Positions 36,727 through 45,344 of a DNA stretch of 64,000 nt are shown piece by piece. The stretch spans positions 62,001 through 126,000 of the forward strand of contig NZ_DALZFB010000006.1 in assembly GCF_031979925.1 (NCBI RefSeq). Reading direction: 5' to 3'. Position 1 is the first letter of the stretch. Every line of letters begins with the position of its first letter. The notes under the pieces were generated by a model. That model was not told the DNA's origin and searched no databases. It saw only the letters and a list, made by a program, of their open reading frames with translations. A program made the position numbers and the translations under genes. This stretch comes from Pseudescherichia sp031979925 (GTDB taxonomy: Bacteria; Pseudomonadota; Gammaproteobacteria; Enterobacterales; Enterobacteriaceae).

Positions 36727-36800
36727 GGTGCAAATTCGCCCTCCTCCGCTTCTTCTATTAGGGTTAACAGGAACGATTTAACCTGATAACGGGAGAAAGC

Positions 36801-39194
36801 ATGACGCAATCTGCAACCGGCCACGATAACGACTTCACGTTACTGGATCGCTACTGGCGCGCCGCAAACTACCTCTCCGTCGGCCAGATCTACCTGATGG
36901 ATAACCCGCTGCTGCGTGAGCCGCTTAAGCCGGAACATATCAAGCCCCGCCTACTCGGCCACTGGGGCACCACGCCAGGGCTTAACTTTATCTACGCACA
37001 CCTTAACCGCGCCATCCGCCAGCGCGATCTGGATATGCTCTACGTCTGCGGCCCCGGCCACGGCGGGCCTGGCATGGTGGCGAACACCTGGCTTGAAGGC
37101 AGCTACAGCGAAATCTATCCCGATATCAGTGAAGACGCGCCGGGGATGCAGAAGCTGTTTAAACAGTTTTCTTTTCCCGGCGGCATTCCCAGCCACGCCG
37201 CGCCGGAAACGCCCGGCTCGATCAACGAAGGGGGTGAGCTGGGCTACTCCCTCTCCCACGCCTTCGGAGCGGTGTTTGATGCCCCCGACCTAATTGCCGC
37301 CTGCGTGATTGGCGACGGTGAAGCCGAGACCGGCCCGCTCGCCGCCAGCTGGCACGGCATTAAGTTTCTCAACGCCGCCCGGGACGGGGCCGTACTTCCT
37401 ATCCTGCACCTCAACGGCTACAAGATCGCTAACCCAACCCTGCTGGCGCGCACCAGCGATGAGGATCTTACCCAGCTGTTTCGCGGCTACGGCTACGATC
37501 CGGTCTTTGTCAGCGGTCATGAGCCGGAGAAAATGCATCCGCAGATGGCCGAGGCGCTGGATAACGCCCTGGATAAGATCCGTGATTTCCAGCAGCGCGC
37601 CCGTCGGGGTGAAGCCGCTGAGTCGATACCGCGCTGGCCGATGATTATCCTGCGCAGCCCCAAAGGGTGGACCGGCCCGCAGACCGTCGACGGTAAAAAA
37701 GTCGAAGGCTTCTGGCGTGCGCATCAGGTGCCGGTCTCCTCATGTCGGGAAAACGACGAGCATCGACAGATCCTTGAGCGCTGGATGCGCAGCTACCAGC
37801 CGGAAGATCTCTTTGACGAGCAGGGGCGGCTTAAGCCCGAGCTAAAAGCGCTGGCCCCCGAGGGTGATAAGCGGATGGGTGCTACCCCCTGGGCCAACGG
37901 CGGACGGCTCCGGCGCGAGCTGGTGACGCCCGAGCTACGCGAGTTTGCTCTTGATATTGCCTCCCCCGGCGAGACCCAGGCGCAGTCTACAGAGGTGCTG
38001 GGGCGCTACCTGCGCGGCATCTTTACCCACAACCCGGACAACTTCCGCCTCTTTGGTCCGGATGAGACCGCCTCCAACCGGCTGGGGGACGTGTTCGATG
38101 TCACTAACCGCACCTGGGAGGGAGAGATTGAGCCTTACGATGAGCAGCTCGCCCCGGACGGCCGAGTGATGGAGATCCTCAGCGAGCATCAGTGCCAGGG
38201 CTGGCTGGAGGGCTATCTGCTCACCGGTCGCCACGGCCTGTTTAACTGCTACGAGGCTTTTATCCACATCATTGACTCGATGTTCAACCAGCACGCCAAG
38301 TGGCTGAAGGTAACGCGCAAGCTGCCGTGGCGTGAACCCGTCGCCTCGCTGAACTATCTGCTCTCGTCCCACGTCTGGCGTCAGGATCACAACGGCTACA
38401 GCCATCAGGATCCCGGCTTTATCGATCACGTCGCCAACAAGAAAGCCGATATTGTGCGCATCTATCTGCCACCGGATGCTAACACCCTGCTTTGGGTGGC
38501 CGATCACTGCCTGAAAACCTGGGATCGCATCAATGTGATCGTTGCGGGTAAGCAGCCGGAACCGCAGTGGCTTACCATGGAGGAGGCGGCGAAGCACTGT
38601 GAAGTGGGGATGGGCATCTGGCCTTGGGCGGGCAACGAAGAGCCGGACAGAACGCCGGACGTCGTGATGGCCTGCGCCGGGGATGTCCCTACCATGGAGG
38701 CGCTGGCAGCGGTGGATCTCCTTCGCGGCTACCTGCCGGATCTCAGCGTGCGGGTGGTAAACGTGGTCGACCTGATGGCGCTACAGACCCAGGATCAGCA
38801 TCCGCACGGGCTGAGCGACGAGGCGTTTGAGGCTATCTTCACCGCTGATAGGCCGGTGATCTTCGCCTTCCACGGCTACCCGAGCCTGATTCATCGTCTG
38901 ACCTATCACCGTAATAACCATCGCAATTTCCACGTACGCGGGTTTATGGAGGAAGGCACCACCACCACACCGTTTGACATGACGGTGATGAACGAGCTGG
39001 ATCGCTTCCATCTGGCGCAGGAGGCGATCCTGCGGGTAGAGACGCTGGCGGGCAAGGCCGATGCGATCCTTGACGATTTACAGGAGAAGATCGCCGAGCA
39101 TCACCGCTACGTGCGCGAACACGGGGAAGATCTGCCCGAGGTACGCAACTGGAAGTGGCCCTCGCAGCAGGGCAGCGGCGACGTGCCGGAGTAA
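36801..39194 (+). CDS. xfp: Phosphoketolase (xylulose-5-phosphate/fructose-6-phosphate)
   Basis: 797 residues, a full-length thiamine-diphosphate phosphoketolase. It splits xylulose 5-phosphate (and in many homologues fructose 6-phosphate) with phosphate into acetyl-phosphate and a C3 or C4 sugar phosphate. Signatures: YVCGPGHGGPGMVANT (residues 81-96), GGIPSHAAPETPGSINEGGELGYSL (127-151) and the ThDP/Mg motif VIGDGEAETGPL (169-180). Later come LNGYKIANPT and SSHVWRQDHNGYSHQDPGF. The ribosome site is GGGAG. The gene lies 125 bp after pta and occupies the place of yfcC in E. coli. Its product acetyl-phosphate is the substrate of both AckA and Pta. Symbol xfp/xpk is by family; the C5 versus C6 preference cannot be read. 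Confidence 0.95.
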   Translation: MTQSATGHDNDFTLLDRYWRAANYLSVGQIYLMDNPLLREPLKPEHIKPRLLGHWGTTPGLNFIYAHLNRAIRQRDLDMLYVCGPGHGGPGMVANTWLEGSYSEIYPDISEDAPGMQKLFKQFSFPGGIPSHAAPETPGSINEGGELGYSLSHAFGAVFDAPDLIAACVIGDGEAETGPLAASWHGIKFLNAARDGAVLPILHLNGYKIANPTLLARTSDEDLTQLFRGYGYDPVFVSGHEPEKMHPQMAEALDNALDKIRDFQQRARRGEAAESIPRWPMIILRSPKGWTGPQTVDGKKVEGFWRAHQVPVSSCRENDEHRQILERWMRSYQPEDLFDEQGRLKPELKALAPEGDKRMGATPWANGGRLRRELVTPELREFALDIASPGETQAQSTEVLGRYLRGIFTHNPDNFRLFGPDETASNRLGDVFDVTNRTWEGEIEPYDEQLAPDGRVMEILSEHQCQGWLEGYLLTGRHGLFNCYEAFIHIIDSMFNQHAKWLKVTRKLPWREPVASLNYLLSSHVWRQDHNGYSHQDPGFIDHVANKKADIVRIYLPPDANTLLWVADHCLKTWDRINVIVAGKQPEPQWLTMEEAAKHCEVGMGIWPWAGNEEPDRTPDVVMACAGDVPTMEALAAVDLLRGYLPDLSVRVVNVVDLMALQTQDQHPHGLSDEAFEAIFTADRPVIFAFHGYPSLIHRLTYHRNNHRNFHVRGFMEEGTTTTPFDMTVMNELDRFHLAQEAILRVETLAGKADAILDDLQEKIAEHHRYVREHGEDLPEVRNWKWPSQQGSGDVPE

Positions 39195-39205
39195 GTTAAG
39201 GCATT

Positions 39206-39239
39206 AAAAAAGCCGGCCACTGCATGGCGTGGCCGGCTT
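39206..39239 (-). terminator. Terminator between xfp and yfcD
   Basis: Stem AAGCCGGCCAC/GTGGCCGGCTT (39210-39239) with an A-run before it, giving a U-run for the minus-strand yfcD transcript. It may also end xfp with lower efficiency. Confidence 0.85.
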
Positions 39240-39256
39240 GATACTTCTATACAGGC

Positions 39257-39802
39257 CTACTCGGTTTCAGCCAGCTTAAGCGTATCGTTGTTGGCGTTGC
39301 GGCTCATCCACAGCGCCAGCGCCTTGAGTGAGTCCGGCGTGAACTCATCGCAGCGGGCGGTGATCTCTTCCGGCGTCATCCAGATCGCCTCGCTGACCTC
39401 ATCCTCCTGCAGGGCAAAAGGCCCGTGGGAGACGCAGCTGAATAGCCCACCCCAGACGCGGCAGTGATCGTCTTCGTAGTAGAACTGCCCATGCTCGGCA
39501 AACGGCACACCGGCAATGCCCAACTCCTCTTCCGCTTCACGCCGTGCGGATTCCAGCATCCCCTCGTCCGCCTGCACTACGCCGCCCGCCGTCGCGTCCA
39601 GCAGGCTAGGCAGGTAGTCTTTTGTTTCGGTGCGACGCTGCACCAGAATTTTTCCCATGCCGTCATGCACGACAATGTAGGTGGCGCGATGGCGCAAACA
39701 CTGCGCGCGCATCTGTTCGCGACTTGCCTGCGCGATCACCTCGTTGTCCTCATTGACGATATCCACCCACTCCGTGCCTGTAAAATGACTCTGTTCCACC
39801 AT
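39257..39802 (-). CDS. yfcD: Nudix hydrolase YfcD
   Basis: 181 residues. The Nudix box is GGVVQADEGMLESARREAEEELGI (about residues 73-96), close to the GX5EX7REUXEEXGU consensus. The overall arrangement (WVDIVNEDNEVIAQASREQMR) resembles isopentenyl-diphosphate isomerase-like Nudix proteins. The substrate is not known. It stands on the minus strand facing xfp and upstream of its terminator. Confidence 0.92.
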   Translation of the reverse strand: MVEQSHFTGTEWVDIVNEDNEVIAQASREQMRAQCLRHRATYIVVHDGMGKILVQRRTETKDYLPSLLDATAGGVVQADEGMLESARREAEEELGIAGVPFAEHGQFYYEDDHCRVWGGLFSCVSHGPFALQEDEVSEAIWMTPEEITARCDEFTPDSLKALALWMSRNANNDTLKLAETE

Positions 39803-39858
39803 CGGAAAAACCTTCTCTGCTTAGCGCTCTGGTGGCGCGTTTCTGGTTGAGAGCTAAC

Positions 39859-40410
39859 TTACGGATTAATGGCGACCTCTGCAATAATCCGTTGATCGTT
39901 CAGTGCGATTACGCGAAAAATACCGTCCTCAAACATACCGTAGCTCGCGGCGAAGCCCCCCTTCGGTATGCTCACCGAGCCGGGGTTGAAGTGAATAATC
40001 TCGCCGCGCTTTTCCGCCACCGGAATATGAGTATGACCAGAGATTAATACATCGCCAGCGGCGAGCGGTGGTAAATTTTCTGCATTATAGAGATGGCCGT
40101 GAGTCAAAAACAGCCGGGAATTATCCAATAATACCTGCTGCCAGGGGGCGGTGATGGGAAACGTGAGCAGCATCTGATCCACTTCGCTGTCGCAGTTGCC
40201 GCGCACAGCGATGATTCGCGACGCCTGGGTGTTCAGCCGCTCGGCCACCTGTGCAGGCGCATACCCCTCCGGCAGCGCATTGCGCGGCCCGTGATTGAGC
40301 AGGTCGCCAAGGATCACCAGCCACTGCGCGCCGCTCTCGGCAAACAGCGCCAGCACACGCTCCGTCGCTGGCAGTGAGCCGTGAATATCGGAGGCAAACA
40401 TCAGCTTCAT
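39859..40410 (-). CDS. yfcE: Phosphodiesterase YfcE (metallophosphoesterase)
   Basis: 183 residues. Metal-binding motifs of the calcineurin-like family are intact: FASDIHGS (residues 5-12), LGDLLNHGP, VRGNCDSEVD, THGHLYN and ISGHTHIP. The E. coli protein hydrolyses artificial phosphodiester substrates with Mn; the natural substrate is unknown. It lies 56 bp upstream of yfcD on the same strand. Confidence 0.94.
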   Translation of the reverse strand: MKLMFASDIHGSLPATERVLALFAESGAQWLVILGDLLNHGPRNALPEGYAPAQVAERLNTQASRIIAVRGNCDSEVDQMLLTFPITAPWQQVLLDNSRLFLTHGHLYNAENLPPLAAGDVLISGHTHIPVAEKRGEIIHFNPGSVSIPKGGFAASYGMFEDGIFRVIALNDQRIIAEVAINP

Positions 40411-40474
40411 CGCTTACACCCTTATCGTAAAGACATCCGCTCTATCATAATGGATCTGCCTGCGCTAAGCAGCT

Positions 40475-41113
40475 TCAGCGCACCGCAGAAAGTGCGATAT
40501 AGCGCTGGACGGAGGAGCGCTGCCACTGGAAGGTGGCGTAGTCTGCCAGGCGCTCCGGAACCTCGTCGCCGTTTAGCACCAGTCGGTTGAGCATCAGCGC
40601 CAGATCGGCGTCGGCAATGCACCACTCGCCAAACAGGTTGGGGTTGCCGTGAGTTAACAGCGCGCCGGCGATGGTAAACAGTTTTTCAGCGCTCTGCTGG
40701 CCCGCCTCGCTGAGCGGCCCCTTCTTCGCACCGGCGAAGATCACGTCCGTTGAACGCTCCTCGCGAATGGGCATCAAATCGCTGCGCAGCCAGGCCTGGA
40801 TCTGCCGCGCCCGGGCGCGCTTCTGGATATCGTGGGGATAGACGCGCTCCCACTCCGGCGGCGCAAAGCGCTCTTCAAGATATTCGCTAATCGCTGAGGA
40901 TTCTGTCATCTCAAAGCCGTCAATCTCCAGCATTGGCACGCGGCGGCTAAGGCGATAGCCTTTCCACTCTGGGTGCAGGTGCTCCCCGCTGTTGAGATCG
41001 ATGGTCTTCAGCGTAAACGGCAGCCCCTTTTCGTGCAGGGTGACGTATACCGACATGACGTAAGGAGAGAAAAAGTCCGCATCAGACCACAACGTTATTG
41101 CTGGCTCGCCCAT
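40475..41113 (-). CDS. yfcF: Glutathione transferase YfcF
   Basis: 212 residues from the ATG at 41111-41113 (MGEPAITLWSDADFFSPYV), preceded by a GAGGAT ribosome site. A longer in-frame reading upstream has no family support. The N-terminal thioredoxin-like domain has RRVPMLEIDGFEMTESSAISEYLEE, the glutathione-binding loop with the Glu-Ser pair. The C-terminal domain is all-helical. The E. coli protein has glutathione transferase and peroxidase activity in vitro. It is divergent from yfcG, another GST. Confidence 0.93.
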   Translation of the reverse strand: MGEPAITLWSDADFFSPYVMSVYVTLHEKGLPFTLKTIDLNSGEHLHPEWKGYRLSRRVPMLEIDGFEMTESSAISEYLEERFAPPEWERVYPHDIQKRARARQIQAWLRSDLMPIREERSTDVIFAGAKKGPLSEAGQQSAEKLFTIAGALLTHGNPNLFGEWCIADADLALMLNRLVLNGDEVPERLADYATFQWQRSSVQRYIALSAVR

Positions 41114-41246
41114 GGTATCCTCATTGAATTGTCGAATTTCATCTAAAATATAGCGTCCTGTGCGGGCTGTCACTGCCTGAAAATTCCGCATACCCCGGCA
41201 GCGCCTATACTCCTGTGTGCGACTTTATTCCCAGACAGGAGTTGAG

Positions 41247-41876
41247 ATGATCGATCTCTATTACGCCCCTACCCCTAACGGGCACAAAATTACGCTGTTT
41301 CTGGAGGAGGCGGAGCTGGATTACCGCCTGATCCGCGTCGATATCAGCAAAGGCGATCAGTTCCGCCCCGATTTTCTGGAGATCTCGCCGAATAATAAAA
41401 TTCCGGCCATCGTTGACCATGCCCCTGCTGACGGTGGCGCGCCGCTTAGCCTGTTTGAGTCTGGAGAGATCCTGCTCTATCTGGCGGAAAAGAGCGGCAA
41501 GTTACTCAGCGGCGAGCTGCGTGAGCGGCATCTGACGCTGCAGTGGCTCTTCTGGCAGGTGGGTGGCCTGGGTCCAATGCTGGGACAAAACCACCACTTT
41601 AACTACTTTGCCCCCAAGCCGGTGCCCTATGCTATCGAGCGCTTTCAGGTTGAAACGCAGCGTCTCTACAGCGTGATGAACAAGCGGCTGGAGCGCGTGC
41701 CCTGGCTGGGGGGTGAGCACTACAGCATTGCCGATATCGCCGCCTGGCCGTGGATTAACGCTCACGAACGCCAGCGGATCAACCTCGCCAGCTACCCGGC
41801 GGTGAACAACTGGTTCGAGCGCATTCGTACCCGGCCGGCCACCCTGCGTGCGATGCAAAAAATTACGCAGAGCTAG
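41247..41876 (+). CDS. yfcG: GSH-dependent disulfide bond oxidoreductase YfcG
   Basis: 209 residues from the ATG at 41247 (MIDLYYAPTPNGHKITLFLE) with a CAGGAG site. It is a Nu-class glutathione transferase. The Thr-Pro-Asn-Gly stretch near residues 9-12 is the active-site loop that binds glutathione or its disulfide. NNKIPAIVDH and LFESGEILLYLAEK complete the N-terminal domain, and FWQVGGLGPMLGQNHHF is the conserved helix. The C-terminus is about six residues shorter than in E. coli. Confidence 0.94.
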   Translation: MIDLYYAPTPNGHKITLFLEEAELDYRLIRVDISKGDQFRPDFLEISPNNKIPAIVDHAPADGGAPLSLFESGEILLYLAEKSGKLLSGELRERHLTLQWLFWQVGGLGPMLGQNHHFNYFAPKPVPYAIERFQVETQRLYSVMNKRLERVPWLGGEHYSIADIAAWPWINAHERQRINLASYPAVNNWFERIRTRPATLRAMQKITQS

Positions 41877-41895
41877 CCTACGCGCCCGCGTAGGC
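41876..41895 (+). terminator. Stem-loop after yfcG
   Basis: A perfect 9-bp stem GCCTACGCG/CGCGTAGGC with a 2-base loop begins at the last base of the yfcG stop codon. Only a short T-rich tail (GTTTAA) follows after a GC stretch, so termination is probable but not certain. Confidence 0.5.
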
Positions 41896-41950
41896 GGGCC
41901 GTTTAACCTCGTGTATGATAACTCCGTTCACTACACAGAGGGAGTTTGCT

Positions 41951-42313
41951 ATGTCGCAGCCAGACGCTGTCATTAGAATAAAAAATTTGCGCCTGAGAAC
42001 CTTTATCGGCATCAAAGAAGAGGAGATTGCCAATCGTCAGGACATTGTGGTCAACGTGGCGATCCACTATCCCGCAGACAAAGCGCGGGCCAGCGAAGAT
42101 ATCAACGATGCGCTGAACTACCGGACAATCACCAAAAATATCATTCAGCATATTGAAAACAATCGCTTCTTCCTGCTGGAAAAATTAACCCAGGATGTGC
42201 TCGATATCGCACGCGAACATCACTGGGTCACATATGCTGAAGTAGAGATCGATAAACTTTACGCGCTACGGTATGCCGACTCGGTGTCAATGAGCATGAG
42301 CTGGCGACGATAA
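41951..42313 (+). CDS. folX: Dihydroneopterin triphosphate 2'-epimerase
   Basis: 120 residues from the ATG at 41951 (MSQPDAVIRIKNLRLRTFIG), exactly the E. coli FolX length, with a GGGAG site. The FolB-like T-fold motifs are present: FIGIKEEEIANRQDIVVNV, DINDALNYRTITKNI and LEKLTQDVLDIA. It epimerises dihydroneopterin triphosphate to the monapterin form. An upstream ATG at 41915 lies in the yfcG terminator region and is not used by the family. yfcH follows 19 bp downstream. Confidence 0.95.
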   Translation: MSQPDAVIRIKNLRLRTFIGIKEEEIANRQDIVVNVAIHYPADKARASEDINDALNYRTITKNIIQHIENNRFFLLEKLTQDVLDIAREHHWVTYAEVEIDKLYALRYADSVSMSMSWRR

Positions 42314-42332
42314 GCGCAGCCCCGGAGGTTGC

Positions 42333-43226
42333 ATGAGGATTTTGATTACCGGCGGTACCGGCCTGATTGGCAGCCATCTTGTGCCCCGCCTGCTGGCGCT
42401 GGGGCATTCAGTGACGGTGATCACCCGCAACCCCGAGCGGGCGCGTCAGAAGCTGGGCAATGGCGTCACCTTCCGCCAGGGGCTTGACGATCGCCACGAT
42501 CTTAACGACATCGATGCGGTCATTAACCTGGCGGGGGAGCCTATCGCCGACAAGCGCTGGACCGAGGCGCAAAAAGCGCGCCTGTGCAACAGCCGCTGGC
42601 AGATCACCCAGAAGCTGGTGGATCTGATCAAAGCCAGCGCCACGCCCCCTTCGGTGCTGATCTCCGGGTCGGCGACGGGCTACTACGGCGATCTCGGCGA
42701 GGTGGTGGTTACCGAAGAGGAGCCGCCACACAACGAGTTTACCCACAAGCTCTGCGCCCGCTGGGAGCAGATCGCCTGCGGCGCGCTGAGCGATCGCACC
42801 CGCGTCTGCCTGCTGCGTACCGGCGTGGTCTTCGCGCCGAAAGGCGGCGTGCTGGCGAAGATGCTGCCGGTGTTCCGCCTCGGCCTCGGCGGCCCGATCG
42901 GCAGCGGACGGCAGTACCTGGCCTGGATCCATATCGATGATATGGTCAACGGCATTATCTGGCTGCTGGATAACGACCTGCGCGGCCCCTTTAATATGGT
43001 CTCCCCCTATCCGGTGCATAATGAGCGCTTTGCCCACGCTCTCGGCCATGCCCTGCACCGCCCTGCCTTTATTCGTGCACCAGCCAGCACCGTGCGGCTG
43101 CTGATGGGCGAATCCTCGGTGCTGGTGCTCGGCGGCCAGCGCGCCCTACCCAAGCGCCTGGAGGCCTCCGGGTTTGGTTTTCGCTGGTACGATCTGGATG
43201 AGGCGCTTGCGGATGTCTTGCGCTGA
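42333..43226 (+). CDS. yfcH: Epimerase-like SDR protein YfcH
   Basis: 297 residues, atypical short-chain dehydrogenase (SDR39U1 type). The nucleotide motif GGTGLIGSHL (residues 7-16) is intact, followed by NLAGEPIADKRWT and SGSATGYYGDLGE, where the YYG tyrosine marks the usual catalytic region. The C-terminal DUF1731 domain (MGESSVLVLGGQRALPKRLEASGF) is typical. The substrate is unknown. It is co-transcribed with folX (19-bp gap), which hints at, but does not prove, a pterin link. Confidence 0.92.
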   Translation: MRILITGGTGLIGSHLVPRLLALGHSVTVITRNPERARQKLGNGVTFRQGLDDRHDLNDIDAVINLAGEPIADKRWTEAQKARLCNSRWQITQKLVDLIKASATPPSVLISGSATGYYGDLGEVVVTEEEPPHNEFTHKLCARWEQIACGALSDRTRVCLLRTGVVFAPKGGVLAKMLPVFRLGLGGPIGSGRQYLAWIHIDDMVNGIIWLLDNDLRGPFNMVSPYPVHNERFAHALGHALHRPAFIRAPASTVRLLMGESSVLVLGGQRALPKRLEASGFGFRWYDLDEALADVLR

Positions 43227-43293
43227 ATCGTTAAAATAAATAGCACCATTTTATCATTCTGGTGCTAATGTAAATAACCTATTCACCAGATTA

Positions 43294-43830
43294 ATGATTT
43301 CAATGCCTACGCTGACGACTTCACGCCTGATCCTCTCCCCATTTCAGGAGTCTGACTGGCCTTTTTTCCTGCGCCTGCGCCGCGATCCGGCGATTATGCG
43401 CTTTATGGCGGATATTGCCTCACAGGAGGATATTCGTCGGGTATTTGACGCACGCTTAATCGATACAGGAGCCTTTGTTATTCGCCAGCAGGGAATAGCG
43501 ACCCCGGTCGGGGATATTGGCTTGAACAGGTCAGCGGAAAATCGGCAGGAGGCAGACGTCGGCTATAGCATTGCCACCTACGCCCAGGGGCAGGGCTACG
43601 CCAGCGAAGCATTGAATGCTGTCTGTCACTACGCGTTTAACGAGGCGGACATCACAGCGCTGAACGCATGGGTGCTGGCGGGCAATACGGGTTCACAGCG
43701 CGTGCTGGAGAAGCTGGGGTTTAATCGGGTGGAGATGCTGCAGAAGGTCTATCGTCTGAACGGCGTGTTTCACGATGACTGGGTCTACCGTCTGACTGCG
43801 CAGGAGTTTAGTTCAGCCCTCCCCGGTTAA
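43294..43830 (+). CDS. GNAT-family N-acetyltransferase (RimJ/RimL-like)
   Basis: 178 residues. TLTTSRLILSPFQESDWPFFLRL at the N-terminus and the acetyl-CoA loop YSIATYAQGQGYASEAL (about residues 91-107) with GNTGSQRVLEKLGF are the hallmark of ribosomal-protein-alanine acetyltransferase-like GNATs. The target is unknown. A second ATG at 43303 is an alternative start; neither has a strong ribosome site. The gene lies between yfcH and hisP, where E. coli K-12 has a transposase-like gene (rpnB/yfcI), so this locus differs between genera. Confidence 0.85.
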   Translation: MISMPTLTTSRLILSPFQESDWPFFLRLRRDPAIMRFMADIASQEDIRRVFDARLIDTGAFVIRQQGIATPVGDIGLNRSAENRQEADVGYSIATYAQGQGYASEALNAVCHYAFNEADITALNAWVLAGNTGSQRVLEKLGFNRVEMLQKVYRLNGVFHDDWVYRLTAQEFSSALPG

Positions 43831-43846
43831 GGAGAGGGCCGGAAGG

Positions 43847-44620
43847 CTACTTCAGCGAACCTTTCAGGAACTGCTGCAGGCGGGGGCTTTGCGGATTGTC
43901 GAACAGCGCCTCCGGCTTGCCCTCCTCCTCAATTTTCCCCTGATGCAGGAAGATGACGTGGGAAGAGACATGACGAGCAAAGCCCATCTCATGGGTCACC
44001 ACCACCATGGTTTTCCCCTCCTCCGCCAGCTGCTGCATGATGCGCAGCACCTCACCCACCAGTTCAGGATCCAGCGCCGAGGTCGGCTCGTCAAACAGCA
44101 AAACCTCAGGCTCCATCGCCAGCGCGCGGGCAATAGAGACGCGCTGCTGCTGGCCGCCGGAGAGGTGCACCGGGTATTTAGCCTGAGCGCGCTCGTCGAT
44201 GCCTACCTTCGCCAGATACTTCACCGCCCGCTCACGGGCCTCCTGCTTGCTTAGCCCCAGCACCTGAATCGGCGCTTCCATCACGTTCTCCAGTACCGTC
44301 ATGTGGCTCCAGAGGTTAAAGTGCTGGAATACCATGGTCAGGCGGGTGCGCAGCAGGCGTAGCTGATGTTTGTCAGCCACCTTCAGCTGGCCGTCTTTAT
44401 CCCGCACCAGGGTGATATTCTGCCCACTAACCACAATCGTGCCTTCGCTTGGCTTCTCGAGGAAGTTGATGCAGCGCAGAAAGGTACTTTTGCCGGATCC
44501 GGACGAGCCGATAATGGTGATCACATCGCCCGCGTTAGCCTGCAGCGATACCCCTTTCAGCACCTCGTGTTCGCCGTAGCGCTTGTGCAGATCTGTAACG
44601 TTTAATTTATTCTCGGACAT
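43847..44620 (-). CDS. hisP: Histidine / lysine-arginine-ornithine ABC transporter ATPase
   Basis: 257 residues. Walker A GSSGSGKST (residues 38-46), Q-loop in MVFQHFNLWSHM, signature LSGGQQQR, Walker B VLLFDEPTSALD and the H-loop VVVTHEMGFA are all intact. It drives uptake with membrane subunits HisQ and HisM for both binding proteins HisJ and ArgT. It lies seven bases after hisM and is the last gene of hisJQMP. A GC-rich inverted repeat at 43816-43839 overlaps the end of the opposing GNAT gene and may terminate both. Confidence 0.97.
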   Translation of the reverse strand: MSENKLNVTDLHKRYGEHEVLKGVSLQANAGDVITIIGSSGSGKSTFLRCINFLEKPSEGTIVVSGQNITLVRDKDGQLKVADKHQLRLLRTRLTMVFQHFNLWSHMTVLENVMEAPIQVLGLSKQEARERAVKYLAKVGIDERAQAKYPVHLSGGQQQRVSIARALAMEPEVLLFDEPTSALDPELVGEVLRIMQQLAEEGKTMVVVTHEMGFARHVSSHVIFLHQGKIEEEGKPEALFDNPQSPRLQQFLKGSLK

Positions 44621-44627
44621 CGTATTC

Positions 44628-45344
44628 TCAGTGCGTCGAAGAAGGTTTCACATGCTTCAGCCAGCGTTTTTCCGCTTTGCGGAACAGGCTGATCAGAACA
44701 TAGGAGATAATCAGGTACAACACGGCGGCAATACCAAACGCGGTAAAGGGCTGGTAGGTGGCCGAGTTAATATCACGGGCAATTTTCAGCAGATCCGGCA
44801 CGGTGGCGGTAAAGGCCAGCGCCGTGGAGTGCAGCATCAGGATCACTTCGTTGCTGTAGGCGGGCAGCGCGATGCGCAGCGCCGACGGCAGAATAATGCA
44901 GCGGTACATCTTCACCGATGAGAAGCCATAGGCTCGCGCTGCCTCAATCTCACCGTGCGGTACCGAGCGGATCGCCCCGGCAAAAATCTCGGTGGTATAG
45001 GCGCAGGTGTTAAGGGTTAACGCCAGTACCGTACAGTTCAGGCCGCTGCGGAAAAAGGCGTTCAGCAGCTCCGTGCCCTTCACAATCTCCAGCGTGTACA
45101 TCCCGGAGTAGAAGACCAGCAGCTGGACATAGAGCGGCGTACCACGAAAAACGTAGGTAAACAGCCAGATCGGAAAGCGGATAAATTTGTTGCTGGAGAC
45201 GCGGCCGATGGCGAGAAACAGCGCGAGGATGCCGCCCATCACTACCGATGCGATCAGCAGCCAGAGGGTGATCGCCACGCCGGTAAAGCGATAGCCGTCG
45301 GTCCACAGCAGGGAGCGCCAGTACTCCTGAATAATCTCGATCAC
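44628..45344 (-). CDS. hisM: Histidine ABC transporter permease HisM
   Basis: 238 residues, about five membrane helices. The EAA loop contacting the ATPase is EIEAARAYGFSSVKMYRCIILPSALRIALP (about residues 152-181), with the conserved E-A-A and G positions. Length and termini match E. coli HisM. It overlaps hisQ by four bases, ensuring matched amounts of the two permeases. Confidence 0.96.
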   Translation of the reverse strand: MIEIIQEYWRSLLWTDGYRFTGVAITLWLLIASVVMGGILALFLAIGRVSSNKFIRFPIWLFTYVFRGTPLYVQLLVFYSGMYTLEIVKGTELLNAFFRSGLNCTVLALTLNTCAYTTEIFAGAIRSVPHGEIEAARAYGFSSVKMYRCIILPSALRIALPAYSNEVILMLHSTALAFTATVPDLLKIARDINSATYQPFTAFGIAAVLYLIISYVLISLFRKAEKRWLKHVKPSSTH

